Shown here piece after piece: positions 1 to 6,606 of a DNA stretch of 64,000 nucleotides. The stretch's first letter is position 1, and the number at the start of each line of letters is the position of its first letter. The notes under the pieces were generated by a model, which was given only the letters and a program-made list of their open reading frames with translations, did not search any database and was not told the DNA's origin. The stretch is from Thiobaca trueperi. GTDB taxonomy: Bacteria; Pseudomonadota; Gammaproteobacteria; Chromatiales; Chromatiaceae. Location of the stretch: NCBI RefSeq assembly GCF_004342175.1, contig NZ_SMAO01000001.1, positions 248,001-312,000 of the forward strand, in the 5' to 3' direction. Made by a program: the position numbers and the translations under genes.

Positions 1-1
1 C

Positions 2-319
2 GAATTCGACGAGGCATCGGCCAAAAAGCATCTGCGTCTGGTCGCCCGCGAGCCGCTGGAGAAACTGCGCGCCGCCTTCGACCTGATGGCCTTCGAGGAC
101 TGGACGCCTGAGCAGTTGAAACGGGTCGTCGAGCGGGTCGCCGAGGAACTGGAGACCAACATGGGCAAGGTCGCCCAGCCGCTGCGGGTCGCCATCGTCG
201 GCCGCGCCGCCTCGCCCGGCATCGACGAGACCCTGATGCTGGTCGGCAAAGAGGCCACCCTGCGTCGCATCGACAAGGCGCTGGCCTATATCGCCGTGCG
301 CGGGGGCGAGGCGTCCTGA
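2..319 (+). CDS. gltX: Glutamate-tRNA ligase, C-terminal part
   Basis: This is the last 105 residues of glutamyl-tRNA synthetase, which charges tRNA(Glu) in the cytoplasm; the gene begins before the window. The frame is open from base 2. The segment GKVAQPLRVAIVGRAASPGI is the hallmark of the anticodon-binding C-terminal domain of bacterial GltX. It ends TGA at 317-319 and faces the convergent gene at 446-1165, with a repeat hairpin between them. Confidence 0.93.
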   Translation, partial: EFDEASAKKHLRLVAREPLEKLRAAFDLMAFEDWTPEQLKRVVERVAEELETNMGKVAQPLRVAIVGRAASPGIDETLMLVGKEATLRRIDKALAYIAVRGGEAS

Positions 320-339
320 TTTGACGCCACGTTTAAACG

Positions 340-410
340 GACAGGATTCACAGGATTTCAAGCCATTGTTTTTACAAATGTTAATCTTGAAGAATCCTGT
401 TGATCCTGTC
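340..410. repeat. GGATTAACA-family interspersed repeat, copy a
   Basis: ACAGGATTCACAGGATT on the left and AATCCTGTTGATCCTGT on the right form inverted arms around a core containing CCATTGTTTTTA. Related copies lie at about 4427, 5851, 17392, 42801, 48421 and 50652. It sits between two convergent genes and could fold as a hairpin and act as a terminator (inference). Confidence 0.75.
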
Positions 411-445
411 CCATTGACGGCATTTCAGGCGGGCAGGAAAACGCC

Positions 446-1165
446 TTAAACCAGCGGTCCCAGATAGGTTCCCAGCAAGAGCACCGCCGTAGCCGAGACC
501 GTGATGAGGACGTTGTCATCGATGGGGCCGAACTCGTAGCGTTCGACCACCGTTGCCACCAGGGCCGAGAGCAGACCCCAGACCGGGATCGCCGGGTTTG
601 CCATCCCGCCGATGATCCAGCCCATGGGCGCGCAGACCAGGAGCATGAAGACATTGCCGATGGGACTCTTGGAGCGTTTGCGGATGAAGAGATTGCGGGC
701 GATCCCGGTCACGCCATCACCGAAGGCCATATACAGCGATGGCAGGATGGCGAGCCAGGGATTGTCCAGCAGCCACCACAGCAGCGAGATGGAACTCGAC
801 CACATGAGCGCGAATTTCACGTCATTGCGGTTGTCGTCGGTCTGAAACCAGTCGAACCGCATGCCCGTGGCATGGGCCGCATAAAGCAGCAGGGTCAGCA
901 GCAGACCGCTGACCAGCGGGTACCAGGGATTGGTGAAGACCAGCGGCACCATCAGCGATCCCACGCCCCCGGCCAGCATATGGACGATCTTGCGGTTGTA
1001 ATAGACAGCGCGGATGGGTTCCATGCCCCGCTCCACCATCGCTCGATAGGGAATGCGGGTCAGAAAGAGGATGGCCAGGACATAGAGACTGAGGCCAAAG
1101 GCCCAATAGAATTGCGGCGAGATGGTCATGGGGATTCTGTCAGGGGTTGAGTACGTGCCCGACAT
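446..1165 (-). CDS. Dolichol/phytol kinase-like integral membrane protein
   Basis: A roughly 239-residue protein with about six hydrophobic segments. The motif NRKIVHMLAGG near residue 57, DGVTGIARN near 149 and a late acidic PIDDN motif match the CTP-dependent polyprenol kinase / phosphatidate cytidylyltransferase-like superfamily (dolichol kinase, plant phytol kinase VTE5). In a purple bacterium a role in phytol or isoprenoid alcohol salvage is plausible, but the substrate is inferred. A second in-frame ATG at 1129 (protein starting MTISPQFYWAFG) could be the true start, because no strong ribosome-binding site marks either one. It converges with gltX. Confidence 0.72.
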   Translation of the reverse strand: MSGTYSTPDRIPMTISPQFYWAFGLSLYVLAILFLTRIPYRAMVERGMEPIRAVYYNRKIVHMLAGGVGSLMVPLVFTNPWYPLVSGLLLTLLLYAAHATGMRFDWFQTDDNRNDVKFALMWSSSISLLWWLLDNPWLAILPSLYMAFGDGVTGIARNLFIRKRSKSPIGNVFMLLVCAPMGWIIGGMANPAIPVWGLLSALVATVVERYEFGPIDDNVLITVSATAVLLLGTYLGPLV

Positions 1166-1221
1166 CCTAAATCAGGTGCGGTATCGGACGCATGGTTTCG
1201 CGCACGACGACAGCCTCTGCC

Positions 1222-1250
1222 TTGCCCAATCGACTGCGCTGCACTAAAGT
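1222..1250 (+). promoter_or_regulatory. Putative sigma70-type promoter of the toxin-antitoxin/znuC operon
   Basis: TTGCCC at 1222-1227 and TAAAGT at 1245-1250 are 17 bp apart, each matching the consensus at 4 of 6 positions. The -10 overlaps the perfect inverted repeat at 1244-1268, as expected for an autoregulated toxin-antitoxin promoter. Confidence 0.5.
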
Positions 1251-1268
1251 AAGGCTGCATTACTTTAG
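1244..1268. promoter_or_regulatory. Palindromic operator upstream of the antitoxin gene
   Basis: CTAAAGTAA (1244-1252) and TTACTTTAG (1260-1268) form a perfect 9-bp inverted repeat with a 7-bp spacer, ending 12 bp before the antitoxin ATG. This is the usual place for an AbrB/MazE-type antitoxin to bind and repress its own operon. It does not resemble known Zur boxes. Confidence 0.7.
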
Positions 1269-1280
1269 CGGGGTATCGAG

Positions 1281-1526
1281 ATGCTTGCCAAAATGACGGT
1301 CAAGAACCAGTTGACCTTGCCGAAAGCGGTGACGGACGCCGTCGGCGCAAGTGACTATTTCGAGGTGGAAACGCGCAATGGACAGATCATCCTGACACCG
1401 GTGCGTATTCAGCGCGCCGATGGGGTGCGCGCCCGGCTGGCCGAGCTGAATCTGTCGGAACAGGACATCCAGGATGCCGTCGATTGGGCGCGGCAGGCCG
1501 GCAAGCCCGTGTCAGATGTGTCGTGA
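1281..1526 (+). CDS. AbrB/SpoVT-type antitoxin
   Basis: An 81-residue protein whose first 45 residues follow the swapped-hairpin AbrB/SpoVT DNA-binding pattern (KMTVKNQLTLPKAV, then FEVETRNGQIILTPV). The C-terminal tail LSEQDIQDAVDWAR would be the toxin-neutralising segment. The gene overlaps the PIN-domain gene by 4 bp (GTGA at 1523-1526), the usual coupling of a type II module. A palindrome just upstream suggests autoregulation. Confidence 0.85.
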   Translation: MLAKMTVKNQLTLPKAVTDAVGASDYFEVETRNGQIILTPVRIQRADGVRARLAELNLSEQDIQDAVDWARQAGKPVSDVS

Positions 1527-1981
1527 CGCTGTCAGTGCGACTGCCGCGCGTCGTTCTGGACACCAATCTGGTGCTGTCGGCCCTGGTTTTTGGCGGTGGC
1601 GTGCCGGGTGCTGTGCGTCGCGCCTGGCAGCAATCGCGTTTTCAGCCGCTGATTTCGACGCAGACGACCGCCGAGCTGCTCCGTGTCCTGAACTATCCCA
1701 AATTCAAGCTCTCGGTCGATGATCAGCAGGAATTGCTGGCCGACTATCTGCCCTGGTGCGAGACGGTCAGGATCCCCGACCCGCCCCCCACCACGCCCCT
1801 GTGCCGTGACCGACTGGACCAACCCTTCCTGTGGCTGGCCATCGCTGGCGACGCTCAATTCCTGGTGACGGGCGATGCCGATCTGCTCACCCTGGCGGCT
1901 GAGTTCAGTCCCGCGATCCTGACCCCAGCCTGCTTTCTCGATCACCTGACTCGATACCCGCTCGAAGGCCAGCCGTTATGA
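1523..1981 (+). CDS. PIN-domain toxin (putative RNase)
   Basis: PIN-domain ribonuclease of the putative-toxin type. The GTG at 1523 overlaps the antitoxin stop and gives a 152-residue protein, starting V-TLSVRLPRVVLDTNLVLSALV; an ATG at 1484 is less likely because it lies deep inside the antitoxin gene. The acidic residues expected of a PIN active site are present: VVLDTN near the start, E in TTAELL, D in RDRLDQPF and VTGDADLL near residue 120. Its stop overlaps the znuC start (ATGA at 1978-1981), so the toxin is also coupled to the zinc transporter ATPase. Confidence 0.83.
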   Translation: MTLSVRLPRVVLDTNLVLSALVFGGGVPGAVRRAWQQSRFQPLISTQTTAELLRVLNYPKFKLSVDDQQELLADYLPWCETVRIPDPPPTTPLCRDRLDQPFLWLAIAGDAQFLVTGDADLLTLAAEFSPAILTPACFLDHLTRYPLEGQPL

Positions 1982-2736
1982 CCGAACACGCTCCAATGAG
2001 CAACCTCTCCAGCAAACCTGCGATCCAGGTCCAGAATCTGAGCTTTTCCTATGGCGAATCGCGGGTGCTGGAGCATGTCGATCTGACCATCACGCCCGGC
2101 GAATTCGTTGGGCTGGTCGGCCCCAATGCCGGCGGCAAAAGCACGCTCCTCAAGCTGATCCTGGGTCTGCTGGAGCCGCAGACCGGGCAGATCCGGGTGC
2201 TGGGTCAGACACCGCGACAGGCCGCGCGACGGATCGGCTATGTCCCGCAGTTCCCCAGTTTCCCGCGCGATTTCCCGATCTCGGTGGAACAGGTGGTGGC
2301 GATGGGCCGGCTCGGCATCGGCTCCATGCTGGGGTGGCAGCGCGCCGCCGACCGGGACGCCGCACGGCGGGCGCTCAATGAGGTGGAGGCGCTGGATCTG
2401 GCGCGGCGACGGATCGGCTCACTGTCCGGCGGTCAGTTGCAGCGGGTGCTCCTGGCCCGCGCCCTGGCTGGCGAGCCCGAGATCCTCATCCTCGACGAAC
2501 CGACCGCCAATATCGATCAGCGGGTCGAGACGGATGTCTTCGATCTGCTGGCAACCCTGAACCAGCGTCTCACCATCCTGCTGGTGTCGCATGACATCGC
2601 CTTCATCTCCGGCTATGTCAGCCGGGTCGCCTGTCTCAACCGTACTCTGACCTGTCACGGCACCGATGCGGTGGATGGCGAGACGATCCGCGAACTCTAT
2701 GGCAGCCATGTGCGCCTGGTCGCTCATCACCATTAA
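1978..2736 (+). CDS. znuC: Zinc ABC transporter ATP-binding protein
   Basis: ATPase of a high-affinity zinc (metal) uptake ABC transporter, 252 residues. Walker A GPNAGGKS lies at about 48-55, signature LSGGQ at 149-153, Walker B ILILDEP at about 169-175 and the switch histidine at about 205. It starts within the stop of the PIN toxin gene. Its TAA stop (2734-2736) lies in the first bases of an interspersed repeat that separates it from the permease gene znuB. No znuA (periplasmic binding protein) is seen in the window. Zinc rather than manganese is supported by the ZrgA-like gene two places downstream. Confidence 0.87.
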   Translation: MTEHAPMSNLSSKPAIQVQNLSFSYGESRVLEHVDLTITPGEFVGLVGPNAGGKSTLLKLILGLLEPQTGQIRVLGQTPRQAARRIGYVPQFPSFPRDFPISVEQVVAMGRLGIGSMLGWQRAADRDAARRALNEVEALDLARRRIGSLSGGQLQRVLLARALAGEPEILILDEPTANIDQRVETDVFDLLATLNQRLTILLVSHDIAFISGYVSRVACLNRTLTCHGTDAVDGETIRELYGSHVRLVAHHH

Positions 2737-2930
2737 AACGCGCCTGGCGGAATATGCCCTGTTCGTGTATTGGTTCAACCTCGCATGAACTCACAGGCGT
2801 TTTCGCTGGCGCGTTTTAAGAAAAAATTATATATTTTAATACCTTAAACCGCGCCAGCTCTCGCCGTCGTCGATGCTGAAAAAGTCAATCCAACCCAAAA
2901 ATATTACATATCGCACGGGGCGCGGTTTAA
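2733..2930. repeat. TTAAACCGCG composite repeat, doublet 1
   Basis: Two modules with inverted ends: 2733-2819 (TTAAAACGCGCC to GGCGCGTTTTAA) and 2844-2930 (TTAAACCGCGCC to GGCGCGGTTTAA). They are joined by an AT-only-rich linker at 2820-2843. The second module, reverse-complemented, is the same subfamily as those at 10636, 20195, 33645 and 58570. The first module contains the znuC stop codon, and the doublet separates znuC from znuB. Confidence 0.85.
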
Positions 2931-2932
2931 TC

Positions 2933-3781
2933 ATGAGCGAATTTTTTTCGGCGCTTGGCCAACACGCCTTTCTGCAAACCGCGCTGCTGGCCGGTCTGCT
3001 GGCGAGCATCGGCTGCGGGGTCATCGGCACCTTCGTGGTCGTCAAGCGCATTGCCTTCATGGCTGGGGGCATCGCTCATTCGGTGCTCGGGGGCATGGGC
3101 GCGGCGCTCTATTACGGGGTCGATCCGCTCCTGGGCGCGCTGCTGGCGGCGATCCTCTCGGCATTGCTGATCGGCGCCGTGCGGCTGCTCTGGAAGACCC
3201 AGGAAGACACGCTCATCGGCGCACTCTGGGCGATCGGCATGGCGATCGGCATCCTCTTCATCGCCAAAACGCCCGGTTACGCCACCGATCTCATGAGCTT
3301 TCTGTTCGGCAACATCCTGCTGGTTCCGACCCGCGAACTCTGGTTCATGGCGGCATTGGATCTGGGTCTGATCCTGACCGTGGCGCTCTTCTACCGCCAG
3401 TTTCTGGCCATCACCTTCGACGAGGAATTCGCCCGTCTGCGCGGCGTGCCCGTGACCTTTTTCTATCTGCTGCTGCTCTGTCTGGTGGCGGTCACCGTGG
3501 TCCTGCTGATTCAGGTGGTGGGGTTGATTCTGGTGATCGCGCTCCTGACCCTGCCGGCGGCGATTGCGGGCCATTATGTCCATTCGCTAGGCGGCATGAT
3601 GCTGATCGCGACCCTGCTCGGCGGACTCTTCACCTCGCTGGGACTGGGGGTCTCTTATGGCCCCGACCTGCCGGCGGGGCCGACCATGATCCTGATCGCA
3701 GGCGGCGTCTATGTCCTGTCGGCGCTGTTCAGCCATGCGCTGACGCGCCGTCGCGCCTGGCGTCGGGCGACGGCGGTTTAA
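2933..3781 (+). CDS. znuB: Zinc ABC transporter permease
   Basis: A 282-residue ABC-3 family permease with about eight hydrophobic segments, beginning MSEFFSALGQHAFLQTALLAG; the stretch IGTFVVVKRIAFMAGGIAHS is typical of the family. The frame is open further upstream, but that part lies inside the repeat, so the ATG at 2933, three bases after the repeat ends, is the start. It pairs with ZnuC and is followed after only 7 bp by the ZrgA-like gene. Confidence 0.88.
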   Translation: MSEFFSALGQHAFLQTALLAGLLASIGCGVIGTFVVVKRIAFMAGGIAHSVLGGMGAALYYGVDPLLGALLAAILSALLIGAVRLLWKTQEDTLIGALWAIGMAIGILFIAKTPGYATDLMSFLFGNILLVPTRELWFMAALDLGLILTVALFYRQFLAITFDEEFARLRGVPVTFFYLLLLCLVAVTVVLLIQVVGLILVIALLTLPAAIAGHYVHSLGGMMLIATLLGGLFTSLGLGVSYGPDLPAGPTMILIAGGVYVLSALFSHALTRRRAWRRATAV

Positions 3782-3788
3782 GAGGAGG

Positions 3789-4337
3789 ATGAAGGTGCAT
3801 CTCGCTCCACTCAGCACGCCTTCACTGCTGGTCATGAGCCTTGCCATCATCGGACTGGCTGGGGTCGCAACTGCAGGGGACACGAAGCCCCCCAAACATG
3901 GCGCGCCTGTTCCGGGCGTCGCGCATCTGAGCGTGATTGCGGAGGGCGCCGAAGTGCGGGTTGATCTGGCGAGTCCGGCGGCAACCCTGGTGGGATTCGC
4001 GCGGTCTCCAAAGACGGACGCCGAGCGCGAGACACTGAATCTGGCTAAAGCGAACCTGAATGCAGGCGATGCCATGATCCGCTTCAACACCCAGGCCGGC
4101 TGTCGTCCGGTCGAAGCCAGCGTGAAGGCGGATTTCGGCAAGCCGGCTGAGATCAGGGCAAGCTACCGTTTCAGTTGCGATCAGCCGGATCGGCTGGACT
4201 CCGCCGCGCTTGGGCTCTTCATGGGTTTTCCGGCACTGCGCCGGGTGCTGGTTCGGTACACAACCAAAGACGGACAGGGAGGCGCCGAGCTGACACCCGT
4301 GAATGCGGTCGTGACCTTCGTGCCATTACCCGGGTAG
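3789..4337 (+). CDS. ZrgA/DUF2796-like periplasmic zinc protein
   Basis: A 182-residue secreted protein with a signal peptide ending near VATAG (residue 30). HGAPVPGVAHLSVIAEGAEV, the LASPAATLVGF segment, NTQAGCRPV and YRFSCDQPDRL follow the DUF2796 (ZrgA) family pattern, which in Vibrio is linked to zinc uptake. The His-rich stretch common in ZrgA is absent. AGGAGG at 3783-3788 is too close to the ATG at 3789 but ideally spaced for an in-frame GTG at 3795, so the true start may be two codons later. Its position after znuCB supports a zinc role. Confidence 0.72.
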   Translation: MKVHLAPLSTPSLLVMSLAIIGLAGVATAGDTKPPKHGAPVPGVAHLSVIAEGAEVRVDLASPAATLVGFARSPKTDAERETLNLAKANLNAGDAMIRFNTQAGCRPVEASVKADFGKPAEIRASYRFSCDQPDRLDSAALGLFMGFPALRRVLVRYTTKDGQGGAELTPVNAVVTFVPLPG

Positions 4338-4363
4338 GTGCGAATTCATTCGCACAGGCATCG

Positions 4364-4404
4364 TGGCAGTTGGCAGTTGGCAGTTGGCAGTTGGCAGTTG
4401 GCAG
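4364..4404. repeat. Heptamer tandem repeat (TGGCAGT)
   Basis: Five perfect TGGCAGT units plus six bases of a sixth, between two convergent genes. One full unit plus six bases of the same motif recurs at 26714-26726. Its unit number is likely to vary by slippage. Confidence 0.9.
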
Positions 4405-4426
4405 CATAGAGAAAAATCTTTTGAAC

Positions 4427-4460
4427 ATCCTGTCAATCCTGAAAAATCCTGTTAATCCTG
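4427..4460. repeat. GGATTAACA-family repeat, short copy b
   Basis: AATCCTGTTAATCCTG and a degenerate upstream copy form one arm of the repeat family. It lies in the convergent gap between the ZrgA-like gene and hsp20. Confidence 0.7.
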
Positions 4461-4477
4461 CCTATTTTTAAAGACAA

Positions 4478-4511
4478 CCCCGCCTCGCCGGGGCGAACCG
4501 ACGAGGCGGGG
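4478..4511 (-). terminator. Rho-independent terminator of hsp20
   Basis: CCCCGCCTCG (4478-4487) pairs perfectly with CGAGGCGGGG (4502-4511) around a 14-base loop. Read on the minus strand, it is followed by TTGTCTTTAAAAA and lies 14 bp past the hsp20 stop. Confidence 0.75.
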
Positions 4512-4525
4512 CAAGTGACCGCCGA

Positions 4526-4999
4526 TCAGGCTGCGGCCTGGGTCTTGGTCGCTTCGATGAAGCGGCTGGTATCGCTGCGGATCTCGATCTTGCGAGGCTT
4601 CATGGCCTCCGGGATCTCGCGCCGCAGATCGATGTGCAGAAGACCGTTTTCCAGCTTGGCGTCCAGCACCCGGACATAATCGGCGAGCTGGAATTTACGC
4701 TCGAAGCTGCGGTTGGCGATCCCGCGATAAAGGAATCGCCGGTCAGTCGCTTCCTCTTCCTCGGCACGACCGCCGGAGACGGTCAGGATGTTCTCCTTCA
4801 CCTCCAGACTCAGATCCTTCTCGGCAAAGCCGGCCACCGCCATGGTGATGCGATAGTCGTTTTCGCCGCCGGACTCGATGTTGTAGGGAGGGTAGCCGCC
4901 CGGTTCGGTCCGGTAGGCGTTTTCAAGCGCCGAAGTCATGCGGTCAAAGCCGATCATGGACCGGAAGAGTGGCGAAAAGTCGATGTTGGTCATGGTCAT
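4526..4999 (-). CDS. Small heat shock protein, Hsp20/IbpA family
   Basis: A 157-residue alpha-crystallin-type chaperone that holds unfolding proteins. YRITMAVAGFAEKDLSLEVK, ENILTVSGGR and FLYRGIANRSFERKFQLAD are class A/IbpA hallmarks. The N-terminal LFRSMIGFDRM matches the IbpA start. The codon two positions later is also ATG and gives almost the same protein. A sigma70-like promoter lies at 5081-5109 and a hairpin terminator follows the stop, so it appears to be monocistronic. Confidence 0.93.
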   Translation of the reverse strand: MTMTNIDFSPLFRSMIGFDRMTSALENAYRTEPGGYPPYNIESGGENDYRITMAVAGFAEKDLSLEVKENILTVSGGRAEEEEATDRRFLYRGIANRSFERKFQLADYVRVLDAKLENGLLHIDLRREIPEAMKPRKIEIRSDTSRFIEATKTQAAA

Positions 5000-5080
5000 A
5001 TCCTCTCATGAGCAATATGGAAAAGGGCGTTCTTGCGAACCGCCTGGTTGACAGACCTCAGATGAGCGTCTGCGTTATGT

Positions 5081-5109
5081 AAAGTAGATCCATCGATTCA
5101 GGATGTCAA
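5081..5109 (-). promoter_or_regulatory. Sigma70-type promoter of hsp20
   Basis: Read on the minus strand, a perfect TTGACA (5104-5109) is followed after exactly 17 bp by TACTTT (5081-5086). It lies about 80 bp upstream of the hsp20 ATG. No sigma32-like CTTGAAA/CCCCAT pair was found. Confidence 0.6.
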
Positions 5110-5252
5110 GGTTCCGCAATCCTTGCCCATTCCCTGCGCAGCCCTTGCATGGTTGACCGCTAATCTGCACACCGTCGGAGCTACTCAGCTTCGGTGTTCC
5201 CGGGCGGCCCAGGGGCCAACCGACCCATGACCAGACAGAGGAATGCGCCAGC

Positions 5253-5804
5253 ATGCAAAACCAATCGATCCGTACCAAACGCACCCGTCTCGCCGCCACG
5301 ATCAGCCTGTTTCTTGGCGCCGCGCTGCTTGCCCCGCTTGTACTCCAGGCTGCGCCGCCCGCTGGCGAGATGGATGCAGATCGCAGCGGCGAGCCGCGTA
5401 TCGAGCAAATGACCCAGGATCTCGATTTGACCGAGGCTCAGCAGACCCAGATTCGCACGCTCATGGAGACCGAACGCACGCAGCGCGAGCAGCGGCGTCA
5501 GTCGTTGCGCGAAGGCATTGATGCCGTGCTCAACGAGGAGCAGAAGGTCAAACGCGACACCCTGATGCAGACGCGCCTGGAACGCCGGCTGGACCGGATG
5601 ACCGACCGGCTGGATCTGACTGAAGAGCAGGTCGCGCAGATGAAGACCCTGTTCGAGGAGCGGCGAACGAATCCGGAACTGAGCCGCGCCGATCTGCGGG
5701 AGCGGATGTCAGGCGTCCTGACCGACGAGCAGCGTGCCGCTTTCGAGGATCGTTTCAAGCGTCATGACCGCGGAGGGCGCTCGGCTGATTGTGGCCGGTT
5801 TTAG
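5253..5804 (+). CDS. Spy/CpxP-like periplasmic LTxxQ protein
   Basis: A 183-residue secreted protein with an N-terminal signal sequence (cleavage likely after LQAAP, near residue 35). The rest is highly charged and helical, with four LTxxQ-like motifs: LTEAQ 59-63, LNEEQ 93-97, LTEEQ 122-126 and LTDEQ 156-160. This is the pattern of the CpxP/Spy family of periplasmic stress chaperones and sensors. The Cpx or metal-stress link is by family only. It is convergent with mobA. Confidence 0.8.
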   Translation: MQNQSIRTKRTRLAATISLFLGAALLAPLVLQAAPPAGEMDADRSGEPRIEQMTQDLDLTEAQQTQIRTLMETERTQREQRRQSLREGIDAVLNEEQKVKRDTLMQTRLERRLDRMTDRLDLTEEQVAQMKTLFEERRTNPELSRADLRERMSGVLTDEQRAAFEDRFKRHDRGGRSADCGRF

Positions 5805-5850
5805 ATGCTTTTCCAGAAACCTGACAACCTGAATTGACATCGCAAAATGG

Positions 5851-5915
5851 ACAGGATTAACAGGATTTTTCAGGATGGACATGATCTTTCAAATCATTGT
5901 TTTTAATCCTGTCCA
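5851..5915. repeat. GGATTAACA-family repeat, copy c
   Basis: Left arm ACAGGATTAACAGGATT, core ATCATTGTTTTTAAT and right arm AATCCTGTCC. It overlaps the mobA stop codon and encodes the last five residues of MobA. Confidence 0.85.
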
Positions 5916-6553
5916 AATTTAATCGTAACTGATTGACCTTGAGTCATTCTGTCCATTCCAACCCGTTCCAGCTCGCGCAGGTCTGCGAGGGTATTGATAT
6001 TCACGAAGCAGTCGGGCCGGCCGCTGAAATCAGCCAGCGCCACCCGATGCCTGGCCTGCCAGCTCTCAACCCTGCGCTCGCCCCCGGCCAGAAACCCCCG
6101 CAGGCTGTCGATCAGGGCCACCGGCAGCAGGGCATAAAGGGGCTGGGTCCGGTTGCCATCGGTCGCCACCGCCAGCTCTGCATCCGCTTTGACCAGCGCA
6201 TCGGCAAGACGCTCGCACAGATCAGATGGCGGTCGCGGACCATCGCAGGGCAGCGTCAGAATCCAGTCGGTGCGCACGCTGTTCATTGCACTGAGCACGC
6301 CGGCCAGCGGTCCCTGAAAGCCCGTTGCCAGATCCGGGACGACCGGCACGCCATAGGCGGCATAGATGTCCGGGTGACGATTGGCGCTGATCAGCAGATC
6401 GCCGACCTGAGATCTGAGCGACTCGATGACCCATTCCACCAGCGGACGCCCCACAAAGGGCAGCAGTCCTTTGTCGCGCCCACCCATGCGGCGCGCCTGT
6501 CCGCCAGCCAGGATGACGCCGGTGATGGATGCCCGCTCCGGTCGCATTCGCTG
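5903..6553 (-). CDS. mobA: Molybdenum cofactor guanylyltransferase
   Basis: MobA transfers GMP from GTP to molybdopterin to make the bis-MGD cofactor. ITGVILAGGQARRMGGRDKG is the nucleotide-binding signature, and LTLPCDGPRPPSDL carries the metal-binding aspartate. An upstream ATG at 6589 would overlap the divergent transporter gene, so 6553 (MQRMRPER) or 6547 is preferred. The final KFGQD and the TAA are encoded by the interspersed repeat at 5851-5915, so the natural C-terminus has been rewritten. The IorAB-type molybdoenzyme nearby uses a different dinucleotide (usually MCD), so they need not be functionally linked. Confidence 0.88.
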   Translation of the reverse strand, partial: QRMRPERASITGVILAGGQARRMGGRDKGLLPFVGRPLVEWVIESLRSQVGDLLISANRHPDIYAAYGVPVVPDLATGFQGPLAGVLSAMNSVRTDWILTLPCDGPRPPSDLCERLADALVKADAELAVATDGNRTQPLYALLPVALIDSLRGFLAGGERRVESWQARHRVALADFSGRPDCFVNINTLADLRELERVGMDRMTQGQSVTIKFGQD

Positions 6554-6606
6554 CATCGCCGTTCTTTCGCTAGAATGGCGTGAATTCATGCCAACCTCGG
6601 TTATCT

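Noticed and set aside
1244-1268. Zur-box reading of the palindrome upstream of the znu operon
   Set aside because: CTAAAGTAA / TTACTTTAG does not match known gammaproteobacterial Zur operators and sits where a toxin-antitoxin operator is expected.
2873-2932. Upstream start of znuB
   Set aside because: These codons lie inside the TTAAACCGCG module; the family N-terminus starts at 2933.
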